Assembly: GCA_910577175.1 (NCBI GenBank)
Contig: CAJTLU010000004.1
Coordinates: 62,001 to 126,000, forward strand
Origin: an uncultured Lachnospiraceae bacterium
Lineage (GTDB): Bacteria; Bacillota; Clostridia; Lachnospirales; Lachnospiraceae
DNA: 64,000 bases
Direction: 5' to 3'
Positions within the stretch are counted from its first letter, which is position 1. Each line of letters begins with the position of its first letter. Positions 41,750 through 48,703 of this stretch are shown piece by piece. The notes beneath the pieces were generated by a model. It ran no database searches, was not told the DNA's origin, and worked only from the letters and a program-made list of their open reading frames with translations. The position numbers and the translations under genes were made by a program.

Positions 41750-42001
41750 CACTTGAATTTCCGCATTTTTTAGCAACCCTGAACGTCCCGGCGGCTGTAC
41801 GGTAGTTTTATTTTGCATTTGTCCGAAGGACTCAGGCTTAGCGTAGCCGGAATCACCTCTTAGATGCTTTCCCGCGAGGACGCCACCGAGCGGCTTAACA
41901 GCTCTTGGAGGAAGTCCGGCGGAGCGTTGCGTCATGCAAAATAAAGCCATTGCAGAACCGCCGGGACACAAAGCTACATGCAAAATACGGAAACTCAAGT
42001 G
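41750..42001. repeat. 252-bp long palindromic element, full-length copy
   Basis: The ends are inverted repeats matching at 18 of 20 bases: CACTTGAATTTCCGCATTTT (41750-41769) and its inverse at 41982-42001. Inside, GTCCCGGCGG near 41785 pairs with CCGCCGGGAC near 41959, and TTTATTTTGCAT near 41807 pairs with ATGCAAAATAAA near 41934. The element can form one long hairpin. It codes for nothing convincing. It lies exactly between the GH8 and argS promoters. Confidence 0.75.
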
Positions 42002-42015
42002 TCTTCGTTACACCC

Positions 42016-42044
42016 TTGCAAATAAATTCATTTTATGATATACT
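42016..42044 (+). promoter_or_regulatory. Promoter of the argS leader
   Basis: TTGCAA at 42016-42021, 17-nt spacer, TATACT at 42039-42044. Transcription should start near 42051, 24 nt before the leader peptide ATG. Confidence 0.82.
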
Positions 42045-42074
42045 CCTTCCATAACAATTGAAGGGATACTTTCT

Positions 42075-42134
42075 ATGAGCACATTTTTCATAAACAGCTT
42101 AAGACGCAGAGAAGTAAGACGTAAGCTCTTGTAG
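42075..42134 (+). CDS. Arginine-rich leader peptide of argS
   Basis: A 19-codon open frame, MSTFFINSLRRREVRRKLL, ending in TAG. GAAGGGA lies 8 nt before the ATG. Five of the seven codons at 42102-42122 are arginine (AGA CGC AGA GAA GTA AGA CGT). The arginine run lies at the base of a strong hairpin, and an intrinsic terminator follows 75 nt after the stop. This is the layout of amino-acid leader peptides that sense charged tRNA by ribosome stalling. It is too short for ordinary gene calling. Expression has not been shown. Confidence 0.75.
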   Translation: MSTFFINSLRRREVRRKLL

Positions 42135-42257
42135 CCATTGTTTTCCGCATGGTTACAGGAGTGTACGTCTTGTTTCCGTGCGGTTGCTGTTGAAAATCAT
42201 AGATGCAGAACCGTAATAGATCTGGCAGCTTGCCGATTCCGTTGCGGTTCTTTTTTT
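42116..42257 (+). promoter_or_regulatory. Attenuator upstream of argS (hairpin 1:2, antiterminator 2:3, terminator 3:4)
   Basis: Hairpin 1:2 pairs AAGACGTA (42116-42123) with TACGTCTT (42164-42171), and CTCTTGTAGCCATTG (42126-42140) with CATGGTTACAGGAG (42148-42161). Segment 2 continues to CGGTTGCTG (42181-42189), which pairs with CAGAACCG (42206-42213). That same CAGAACCG forms the left arm of the terminator with CGGTTCT (42245-42251), followed by seven T. The pairings are mutually exclusive. Ribosomes stalled at the Arg codons would free segment 2 and allow read-through. Confidence 0.78.
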
Positions 42258-42293
42258 ATCCGGATTGTTAAGTAAAACAAAATGGAGGTCAAA

Positions 42294-43991
42294 ATGAAAA
42301 AGGAAATCTGTATGTATTTATCAAACGTCATCGAAGCTGTTCCGGCAGAAGAATTTTATGACTTACTAGAGCTTCCGCCGGAGGAAAAATTAGGAGATTA
42401 CGCCCTCCCCTGCTTTGCCCTGGCAGGGAAGCTGCGCAAAAATCCTGCCCTGATAGCAGAAGAAATGGCCCGGGCATTAAATGACGGGAAAGCTGCCCTT
42501 GGAATTGACAAGGCGGAACAGGTCGGAGCCTATTGTAACATTTTTATGAACCGGGCAGTGTACGCCGCCGGATGTCTGCAGGCTTTAACAAGGGAGCAGT
42601 CCGGCATGGCACAGACAGGCAAAGGGAAAACCATCTGCATGGACTATTCTTCTCCCAATATTGCCAAGAACTTTCACGTCGGACATCTGCGCACGACTAT
42701 CATCGGAAACTCTTTATATAAAATTTATGAAAAACTGGGTTATACGGTCGTACGCATCAATCATTTAGGAGACTGGGGAACACAGTTTGGTAAGCTTATT
42801 GCTGCGTATCAGCATTTTAGCTCTAAGGAACAGGTAGAGGCAGAGGGAATAAAAGAATTACTGCGGATTTACATTAAATTCAATCAGGAGGCAAAGCAAA
42901 GCCCGGAGCTGGTTGACGAGGCAAGGAACTGGTTCGTTAAAATGGAACACGACGATGCCGGGGCACTAGAGCTATGGAACTGGTTTAAAGAAATCAGTAT
43001 GGTTGAATTTGAGCGGGTCTATCATTTGCTCGGCGTAACATTTGATTCTTATCTGGGAGAAAGCTTCTACCGGAACCGGATCCCGGCACTTGTAAAAGAG
43101 TTAGAAAACAAGCATCTGCTGACGGAAAGCCGGGGCGCAAAGGTAATTGATTTAACGGAATATGACATGCCTCCCTGCTTAATCACGAAAAGCGACGGCA
43201 CCTCCATTTATCATTCCAGGGATATTGCGGCGGTCTTGTACCGCAAGGAAACCTATAATTTTGAAAAATGTCTTTATGTAACAGGTTTGGAGCAGACGCT
43301 GCACTTTAAACAGGTATTCAAAGCGATTGAGGTAATGGGCTATGACTGGGCGGAGGGTCTGGTCCATATTCCTTATGGGCTGGTCAGTCTTGCCGGAGCC
43401 AGGCTTTCTACAAGAAACGGTAATATTATTTATGCAGAGGACATTTTAAAGGAAGCAGTGGAACGCGCCAGGGCAGCCATCCAGGAAAAAAATCCTGCCC
43501 TGAAGGACAAAGAGGGCACCGCAAAAATGGTCGGCGTAGGAGCTATTATTTTCCATGATTTATTCAACCAGCGGATTAAGAACGTCAATTTTTCATGGAA
43601 CGACGTCCTCAGCTTTGACGGGACAACCGGTCCCTATGTACAATACACCTATGCCCGTGCCAAAAGCGTTTTACGTAAAGCAGGGGAAGCGGTGAGCGGA
43701 TATGCTATCGATTATCATGCATTCACCGATGATATAACCTATTCGCTGATAAAAACCCTGGACGGGTATAGAGAAGCTGTCCTGAATGCCGCTGAAAAAT
43801 ATGAGCCGTCCTTCATTGCACGGTATATTATCTCCCTGGCAACCGAATTTAATAAATTTTACCATGAATGTCCGATTTTGCGGGCAGAGGAAGGCACAAA
43901 ACAGGCAAGGCTGTATCTTACGGATTTCGTACAATCCGTGTTAAAGGATGCCTGTGGCCTGTTAGGTATGGAATGCCCTGAGGAAATGTAG
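42294..43991 (+). CDS. argS: Arginyl-tRNA synthetase
   Basis: A 565-residue class I ArgRS. The N-terminal Add1-type domain (1-115) is followed by the catalytic core, with SSPNIAKNFHVGHLR (HIGH = HVGH), NHLGDWGTQFGKL and the ArgRS-specific LSTRNGN in the KMSKS position. The C-terminal anticodon-binding DALR-type helical domain follows (YVQYTYARAKSVLRK onward). The length is normal. The start at 42294 (MKKEICMYL) has GGAGG 5 nt upstream; an in-frame ATG at 42282 precedes that site and is rejected. Regulation by the leader attenuator is inferred. Confidence 0.94.
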   Translation: MKKEICMYLSNVIEAVPAEEFYDLLELPPEEKLGDYALPCFALAGKLRKNPALIAEEMARALNDGKAALGIDKAEQVGAYCNIFMNRAVYAAGCLQALTREQSGMAQTGKGKTICMDYSSPNIAKNFHVGHLRTTIIGNSLYKIYEKLGYTVVRINHLGDWGTQFGKLIAAYQHFSSKEQVEAEGIKELLRIYIKFNQEAKQSPELVDEARNWFVKMEHDDAGALELWNWFKEISMVEFERVYHLLGVTFDSYLGESFYRNRIPALVKELENKHLLTESRGAKVIDLTEYDMPPCLITKSDGTSIYHSRDIAAVLYRKETYNFEKCLYVTGLEQTLHFKQVFKAIEVMGYDWAEGLVHIPYGLVSLAGARLSTRNGNIIYAEDILKEAVERARAAIQEKNPALKDKEGTAKMVGVGAIIFHDLFNQRIKNVNFSWNDVLSFDGTTGPYVQYTYARAKSVLRKAGEAVSGYAIDYHAFTDDITYSLIKTLDGYREAVLNAAEKYEPSFIARYIISLATEFNKFYHECPILRAEEGTKQARLYLTDFVQSVLKDACGLLGMECPEEM

Positions 43992-44003
43992 GAAAGTAGG
44001 AAA

Positions 44004-44025
44004 GAGGGGCTTCTCAAAGCCCCTT
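44004..44025. terminator. Shared terminator between argS and yfcE
   Basis: GAGGGGCTT (44004-44012) pairs with AAGCCCCTT (44017-44025) with a 4-nt loop. It also contains the yfcE stop codon, so it can serve both convergent genes. The U-run is weak on either strand. Confidence 0.6.
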
Positions 44026-44550
44026 AAACTCCACTCCCGCCTCCGTCAGCAGCAGATAGCCTCGCGCCGTATTCTCCTTCGGGATAGAGACGGAGCCCGG
44101 ATTCAGATACCGGTACGTATAGCTCCCGTGCGGGCCTTCTGCAATGCAAAGCTCATCCGCCGTGACATGCGTATGCCCGTGCAGCAGAACGTCGCCCTCC
44201 TTTAAGCAGGGCGGCGTTTCCTTGTTGAACTTATGCCCGTGGGTCGCAAAATACATCGTCCCTCCCAGATAAAACACTGCATACTCCGCCATCACCGGAA
44301 ACTGCAGCATAAGCTGGTCCACCTCTGCTTCACAGTTCCCGCGGACACACAAAAGCTCGTCCGCCACCGCATTCAGCATGGCAGCAACCTCTTTGGGCGC
44401 ATACTCCCGCGGCAAATCATTCCGGGGTCCATGGTACAGCAAATCCCCTAAAAGCACGAGCCGCTCCGCTCCTTCTCTCCGGTACGCCTCCAACAGCTTC
44501 CTGCAATAATATGCCGAACCGTGCAGGTCCGACGCCACCATCCACTTCAT
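44014..44550 (-). CDS. yfcE: YfcE-type metallophosphodiesterase
   Basis: A 178-residue calcineurin-like phosphoesterase. Metal ligands follow the family order: SDLHGS (D8, H10), LLGDLLYHG, VRGNCE, ATHGHKF and LHGHTHV. YfcE/MJ0936 enzymes hydrolyse phosphodiesters; the natural substrate is unknown. Cytoplasmic. Last gene of the spoIID-like, queA, 88-residue gene, yfcE series, 29 bp after the small gene. Confidence 0.9.
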   Translation of the reverse strand: MKWMVASDLHGSAYYCRKLLEAYRREGAERLVLLGDLLYHGPRNDLPREYAPKEVAAMLNAVADELLCVRGNCEAEVDQLMLQFPVMAEYAVFYLGGTMYFATHGHKFNKETPPCLKEGDVLLHGHTHVTADELCIAEGPHGSYTYRYLNPGSVSIPKENTARGYLLLTEAGVEFKGL

Positions 44551-44579
44551 ATTCTGTCTCCTCCATATTTCTCAGTTCA

Positions 44580-44846
44580 TCAGCCCTTTACCAGTAGCTT
44601 TTTTGCCCTCTGCATGACTGCAAAGAACTCCTTTTGGCGCTCCTCCGCCAGCTCATACAGCTCGGATAACAGCCGCTCAAACGCTGCCTCCCTGTCCTCC
44701 TCCGGGCGCTTCCGGAACACTGCCTCATAAAAACCGGCAATGTCGCTCTCCGCAAGCTCATCATACATTGTTTCCAGATAATCGGTTACGACCGACGGCT
44801 CTTCTGTCATGCCCTCCGTCATCTCCGTCCACTGCTCTTTTTTCAT
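44580..44846 (-). CDS. Small acidic hypothetical protein
   Basis: An 88-residue, highly charged, predicted helical protein (DYLETMYDELAESDIAGFYEAVFRKRPEEDREAAFERLL) with no Cys and no membrane segment. No family recognised. Its start codon overlaps the queA stop by 4 bp, so it is translated with queA, and it precedes yfcE by 29 bp. The position suggests a helper for one of these proteins, without sequence proof. Confidence 0.72.
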   Translation of the reverse strand: MKKEQWTEMTEGMTEEPSVVTDYLETMYDELAESDIAGFYEAVFRKRPEEDREAAFERLLSELYELAEERQKEFFAVMQRAKKLLVKG

Positions 44847-46048
44847 TCTGCTTCTCCGCCTCCGTCTCTTTCCCGCTCGTTACAGCACAGCCTCTCTTCC
44901 TTCCCTGACATGACTTCCTGCCTATTCCCCGTTACTTTCCCGGTATGCCGTCCTTCTTCTGTCTCCCCGGCAAGCTCCCCGAAATAGCAGGCATCCCCGA
45001 AGGAGAAAAACCGGTAGCGCTCCTTTACCGCCTCCTCATAGGCGCGGAGCACGTTTTTACGCCCGGCAAGCGCCGACACTAACATTAAAAGCGTGGACTC
45101 CGGCAGATGGAAGTTCGTAATCAGCCCGTCCATCACCTTGAAGCGGTAACCCGGATAAATGAAAATATCCGTATCCCCTGCGCCCGCATGCAGCACTCCG
45201 TTTTCATCCGAAGCGGACTCTACCGTGCGGCAGCTCGTCGTACCGACGCAGATGACCCTGCCTCCCTCCCGTTTCGTGCGGTTTATTTTTTCCGCCTCCT
45301 CCGGCAGCACCTGATAAGCCTCTGTATGCATGTGGTGCTCCAATATATTTTCCTCCTTGACCGGCCGGAAGGTCCCAAGACCGACATGCAGTGTGACACT
45401 GGCAATCGTAACGCCCATTTCCTTAATTTCCTGCAAAAGCTCCGGCGTAAAATGCAGCCCCGCCGTCGGCGCGGCAGCCGAACCTTCGTATTTTGCATAG
45501 ACTGTCTGATACCGGTTCTTATCCTCGAGCTTATGCGTAATATAAGGCGGCAGCGGCATCTGCCCAAGCTCGTCCAGAATTTCTTCAAAAATCCCCCGGT
45601 AAGAGAACTGCACCAGACGGTTCCCGTCCGGCAGCACACCGGTCACGACGGCATTCAGCTTTCCGTCTCCAAACGAAATCCTCGTTCCTTCCTTTGCCTT
45701 CCTTCCGGGCTTTACAAGCGTCTCCCAGACATCATTTTCCCGCCGCTTTAACAAAAGAACCTCAATTTGAGCCCCTTCTGCCCCCGGAGCAAAGCCCGGC
45801 CTTACAGCGGAAGTATCAATCAGCCGCTCGCCGATAAGCCGCGCCGGGATTACCTTGGTATTATTAAGCACCAGACAGTCTCCCGGACGCAGATACTGTG
45901 TAATATCCCGGAAATGACGGTGATAAAACCTTCCCGTATGCCTGTCCACCGCCAGAAGTCTGGAGGAGGCACGGTCCTCTAACGGGTCCTGCGCAATCAG
46001 CTCCTCCGGCAATTCAAAATAATAATCGCTCCGTTTCAGTTCTTCCAT
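44843..46048 (-). CDS. queA: S-adenosylmethionine:tRNA ribosyltransferase-isomerase
   Basis: QueA transfers the ribosyl group of S-adenosylmethionine to 7-aminomethyl-7-deazaguanine in tRNA, making epoxyqueuosine. Recognisable segments are DYYFELPEELIAQDPLEDRASSRLL at the N-terminus, DCLVLNNTKVIPARL, GSAAAPTAGLHFTPELL and LITNFHLPESTLLMLVSALAG. The first 345 residues are a complete QueA. The last 45 (from about GETEEGRHTG) are a low-complexity charged tail not usual in the family. No other queuosine gene is in the window. Confidence 0.93.
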   Translation of the reverse strand: MEELKRSDYYFELPEELIAQDPLEDRASSRLLAVDRHTGRFYHRHFRDITQYLRPGDCLVLNNTKVIPARLIGERLIDTSAVRPGFAPGAEGAQIEVLLLKRRENDVWETLVKPGRKAKEGTRISFGDGKLNAVVTGVLPDGNRLVQFSYRGIFEEILDELGQMPLPPYITHKLEDKNRYQTVYAKYEGSAAAPTAGLHFTPELLQEIKEMGVTIASVTLHVGLGTFRPVKEENILEHHMHTEAYQVLPEEAEKINRTKREGGRVICVGTTSCRTVESASDENGVLHAGAGDTDIFIYPGYRFKVMDGLITNFHLPESTLLMLVSALAGRKNVLRAYEEAVKERYRFFSFGDACYFGELAGETEEGRHTGKVTGNRQEVMSGKEERLCCNERERDGGGEAE

Positions 46049-46080
46049 CTCGCTATCCTTCCTGTTCCTGCTTAAGTTTC

Positions 46081-47712
46081 CTAACGTATCGAAATCCCGG
46101 TAAAATAATGCTCTAAAATTTCCCGGTAGGTAAAGCCGTATTCTGCCATTCCTCTGGCGCCGGACTGGCTCATGCCAACACCGTGTCCCGAGCCCATCCC
46201 GGCAAACAGGTACTCTCCCTCCTCCGGTGCAAAGCGAGGAAAATTCGTAAGATTCCCGGCGCTCAGCACCACATACTGCTCTGCCAGCCCCTCTGCGCTC
46301 CGTACCTCTCCCGAGCCGTCCAAGACAAAGCAGTCATGGATTGCCCGCTGCTCCGAGGACTTCGCCCCCTGTACTGCCACCTGGTCCGGCACATCCGTAT
46401 GGGAGACCATTTTAAACTTTGTTGACGGAAGCTGCAGCAGGTTCCGCAAAATATCGGTATTCAACCCTGCCGTCATAAGGCTTCCCGTTACCTTCAGGGA
46501 ATAGACCCTGCCGGATGCCGTCGTAATTTCCTGCGTTACCCTCTGCACCGTTCCGACCCTTTTCCCGCCCGTAAGCAGCGCATTGGCAAGCGCTTCCCTG
46601 CTTAAAGTACCGCTCCACGGTTTTTTTGAGGGATTGCTCTCGTAGATATCCGGTACACCACGCAGATACGGCAGGGAAAAGCTCCAGACATCCTCAGAAT
46701 TTTCGGTGTGTCCCCCGCTTGCCGCAAAATAGTAGCCCGCAATCGTCCGGTTCCCGTAACAAAGCGTTTCGCCACGGGTCCCGTTTACTGCCGCCGTACT
46801 ACGCTCATTTTCAAATGCCGCTCCTCCATATACCTGGCTCTGCTCCGTATCCACCATCCGGTAGCCGCGCATGCTGTCCGTCCGGGCATGGTAGCCTGCC
46901 TTAACCAGCGCATAACTCCTTGCACAGACCGCCTGCGCCTTTAATGCCTCCTGATGCCAGGAAGCCGGCATCTCACAGGGCACAACGCCGTACAAATACT
47001 CCTCTAACGGCACAACATTAACTGCCGTCACTGCCGTTCTTCCACCATATCTTCCGATTTCTATCCGTCCACGGTAGCGCCTGTCGCCGAGGTCTACCGT
47101 AAAAATCCCCTTTTCATCCTTTTCTAAAGAAGCAAACTGCGGGTACTCTCCCTCCGCGCCGTCCGCAAGCAAAATACGGTCTCCTGCGGTAAGCCGGATT
47201 AAATAGCCGCTTTCCCTTTTTCCTGCCTTTAACATAACGCCGCACGCCGTGGCCGCCTGTTCGCAGCGCAGACGCGCCCCCTCTTCCGTGCCGCCGTTTT
47301 CTGCTATCGGCAGATATACCCCTGCGCCTTCTGCGGAAAACAAGACCGGATATGCCACCGCTCCTGCCTCCCGCAGACGCTTTGCAAGCGACTCCGTGCG
47401 CTCTGCCGTCATACGTCCTCCCTGTAGCTCAAAAAAGGCTCCCCGTTCTGCACGGACCGTCAGGCCTTCCTCACATGATATCGTTATTTCAGCCCTGTAT
47501 TCCCTGTCCGTTGCAAAACCAAGACTCAGACGCGTATTGTAAAGGGTAATGCTTTCCTTTTGCTCATATCTGCTTTTTAAGCCTACGCGGATATCCTCTC
47601 TTGTGTCGCTCTCTGCTCCCCATGCCGGATAAGGTCTGATAAAAAACAGCAGGACAAAGAAAAAAAATCCCGTCCTTACGGCAAGCCACCCCTTCTTCGC
47701 TTTTTCACACAT
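46081..47712 (-). CDS. SpoIID/LytB-domain protein, secreted
   Basis: A 543-residue protein with an N-terminal membrane signal (about 9-30, ending PAWGAES). The SpoIID/LytB domain spans roughly 220-540: VPLEEYLYGVVPCEMPASWHQEALKAQAV, ARSYALVKAGYH, YYFAASGGHTENSEDVWS and GHGVGMSQSGARGMAEYG. Such proteins are lytic transglycosylases or amidase enhancers active in engulfment or cell-wall turnover. The catalytic Glu region (PCEMP) is present. At 543 residues it is longer than SpoIID, so it may be a vegetative relative. It heads the series with queA, 32 bp away. Confidence 0.88.
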   Translation of the reverse strand: MCEKAKKGWLAVRTGFFFFVLLFFIRPYPAWGAESDTREDIRVGLKSRYEQKESITLYNTRLSLGFATDREYRAEITISCEEGLTVRAERGAFFELQGGRMTAERTESLAKRLREAGAVAYPVLFSAEGAGVYLPIAENGGTEEGARLRCEQAATACGVMLKAGKRESGYLIRLTAGDRILLADGAEGEYPQFASLEKDEKGIFTVDLGDRRYRGRIEIGRYGGRTAVTAVNVVPLEEYLYGVVPCEMPASWHQEALKAQAVCARSYALVKAGYHARTDSMRGYRMVDTEQSQVYGGAAFENERSTAAVNGTRGETLCYGNRTIAGYYFAASGGHTENSEDVWSFSLPYLRGVPDIYESNPSKKPWSGTLSREALANALLTGGKRVGTVQRVTQEITTASGRVYSLKVTGSLMTAGLNTDILRNLLQLPSTKFKMVSHTDVPDQVAVQGAKSSEQRAIHDCFVLDGSGEVRSAEGLAEQYVVLSAGNLTNFPRFAPEEGEYLFAGMGSGHGVGMSQSGARGMAEYGFTYREILEHYFTGISIR

Positions 47713-47784
47713 GACTATCCTCTGCTTTCCTCCGGTACTCCGGCTTCTTCTGTTTTAGTGTACCATATTTCGGCGGGGGCTTCA

Positions 47785-47850
47785 ATCCCGCTTTGCGGAA
47801 TTTCCGCATTTTTTAAAGCCTCCCGGAGCTTTTGCGGCACCCTGCCCCCG
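47785..47850. repeat. Fragment of the CCGCATTTT palindromic family
   Basis: GGAATTTCCGCATTTTTTAA at 47796-47815 repeats the left end of the 41750-42001 element, followed by CCTCCCGGAGCTTTTGCGG. No matching right end is seen, so it appears truncated. Confidence 0.4.
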
Positions 47851-47896
47851 TTTTCCTTATCTGCGGTCCTGCCTTTTTTCCGCCGCGCCTAGTGTG

Positions 47897-48045
47897 CTGA
47901 CCCGTTCATTTTCAGCCAAATGACGCAGAATGAATTTTCAGTCTGCAAGACGGCTGAACGAGGCGATGCGGTGGCATCATTGAGTGAAGCCAACGCGGCA
48001 GATGGAAATTCAGGCAAGCCATTTGGCGAAATATGAACAGGTCAG
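47897..48045. repeat. 149-bp imperfect palindrome, second family
   Basis: The outer arms are CTGACCCGTTCATTTTCAGC (from 47897, continuing CAAATG) and the inverse of CTGACCTGTTCATATTTCGC (48045 inward). A nested pair, TGAATTTTCAGTCTGC near 47930 and GCAGATGGAAATTCA near 47998, suggests a double-stem structure. It ends 4 bp from the LysM gene stop. Nothing coding is seen in the 47713-48049 gap. Confidence 0.65.
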
Positions 48046-48049
48046 TAAA

Positions 48050-48418
48050 CTAATCCTCATCATCCTCTTCGCTCCGCTCACGCTTCACCGGTATCTGTAA
48101 TTTCGAGCCTGCCTGCAGCACGATACCGTTTAAGTTATTGTATTTTAACAAATCTTCTAACTCAATCCCGAAACGGTTCAAAATATCGAGCATGGTCTCT
48201 TCTTCTTTTACCATGTAAGACATGAGATAAAACGGATTGCAGTTCGGACATTTCGGAATACAGATTTGCTCTCCAATCTGCAAATTGTAAATGTCAATAT
48301 ACGGATTTGCACGCAGTATTCTGGCAAGCGGCACGCGGAAGCGCCCGCTTAAGGAATACAGCGTATCCCCCTGCTTTATCGTATAAATGATGCCGTTACA
48401 AGAATCAAACATTGCCAT
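48050..48418 (-). CDS. Tandem LysM-domain protein
   Basis: A 122-residue protein of two LysM modules: IIYTIKQGDTLYSLSGRFRV to ICIP (about 10-54) and YMVKEEETMLDILNRFGI to LQIPV (about 67-110). They are joined by a Cys pair segment (KCPNCNP). The tail is acidic. It binds peptidoglycan or chitin-like glycans in principle, but there is no signal peptide; similar short LysM proteins occur in spore coats and in the cytoplasm of Firmicutes. The ATG follows GGAGAG. Monocistronic. Confidence 0.88.
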   Translation of the reverse strand: MAMFDSCNGIIYTIKQGDTLYSLSGRFRVPLARILRANPYIDIYNLQIGEQICIPKCPNCNPFYLMSYMVKEEETMLDILNRFGIELEDLLKYNNLNGIVLQAGSKLQIPVKRERSEEDDED

Positions 48419-48518
48419 AATGCTCTCCTGTACGCTTTTTTACCTACAAAATATGCCATATTATCACGTCCTGTTCAATTCATTACACTTTTTTTAGAAT
48501 TCTATTCAAGAAAATTTC

Positions 48519-48547
48519 TTGCAACCTGGCGAACGGTGTCGTATAAT
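48519..48547 (+). promoter_or_regulatory. Promoter of the dehydratase-activase gene
   Basis: TTGCAA at 48519-48524, 17-nt spacer, perfect TATAAT at 48542-48547. A leader of about 150 nt follows, containing CTTCCGCATTTT (about 48592) and its inverse AAATGCGGAAG (about 48640), related to the CCGCATTTT repeats. Confidence 0.8.
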
Positions 48548-48703
48548 AAATAGGTATGCTTTACTTGAATACTACCGGACAGCAGTTTCCGTACTTCCGC
48601 ATTTTACATGCTGCTCTATATCCCAAGGCTATCGAAGAAATGCGGAAGCGCAGGAACGGCAGCTTCCATTTTTGAATATACCCGATTTAGAAAGGATCGT
48701 ATT

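Noticed and set aside
42051..42293. T-box riboswitch for argS
   Set aside because: No TGGNACCGCG motif or stem I features. The leader instead shows an Arg-rich open frame with alternative pairings.
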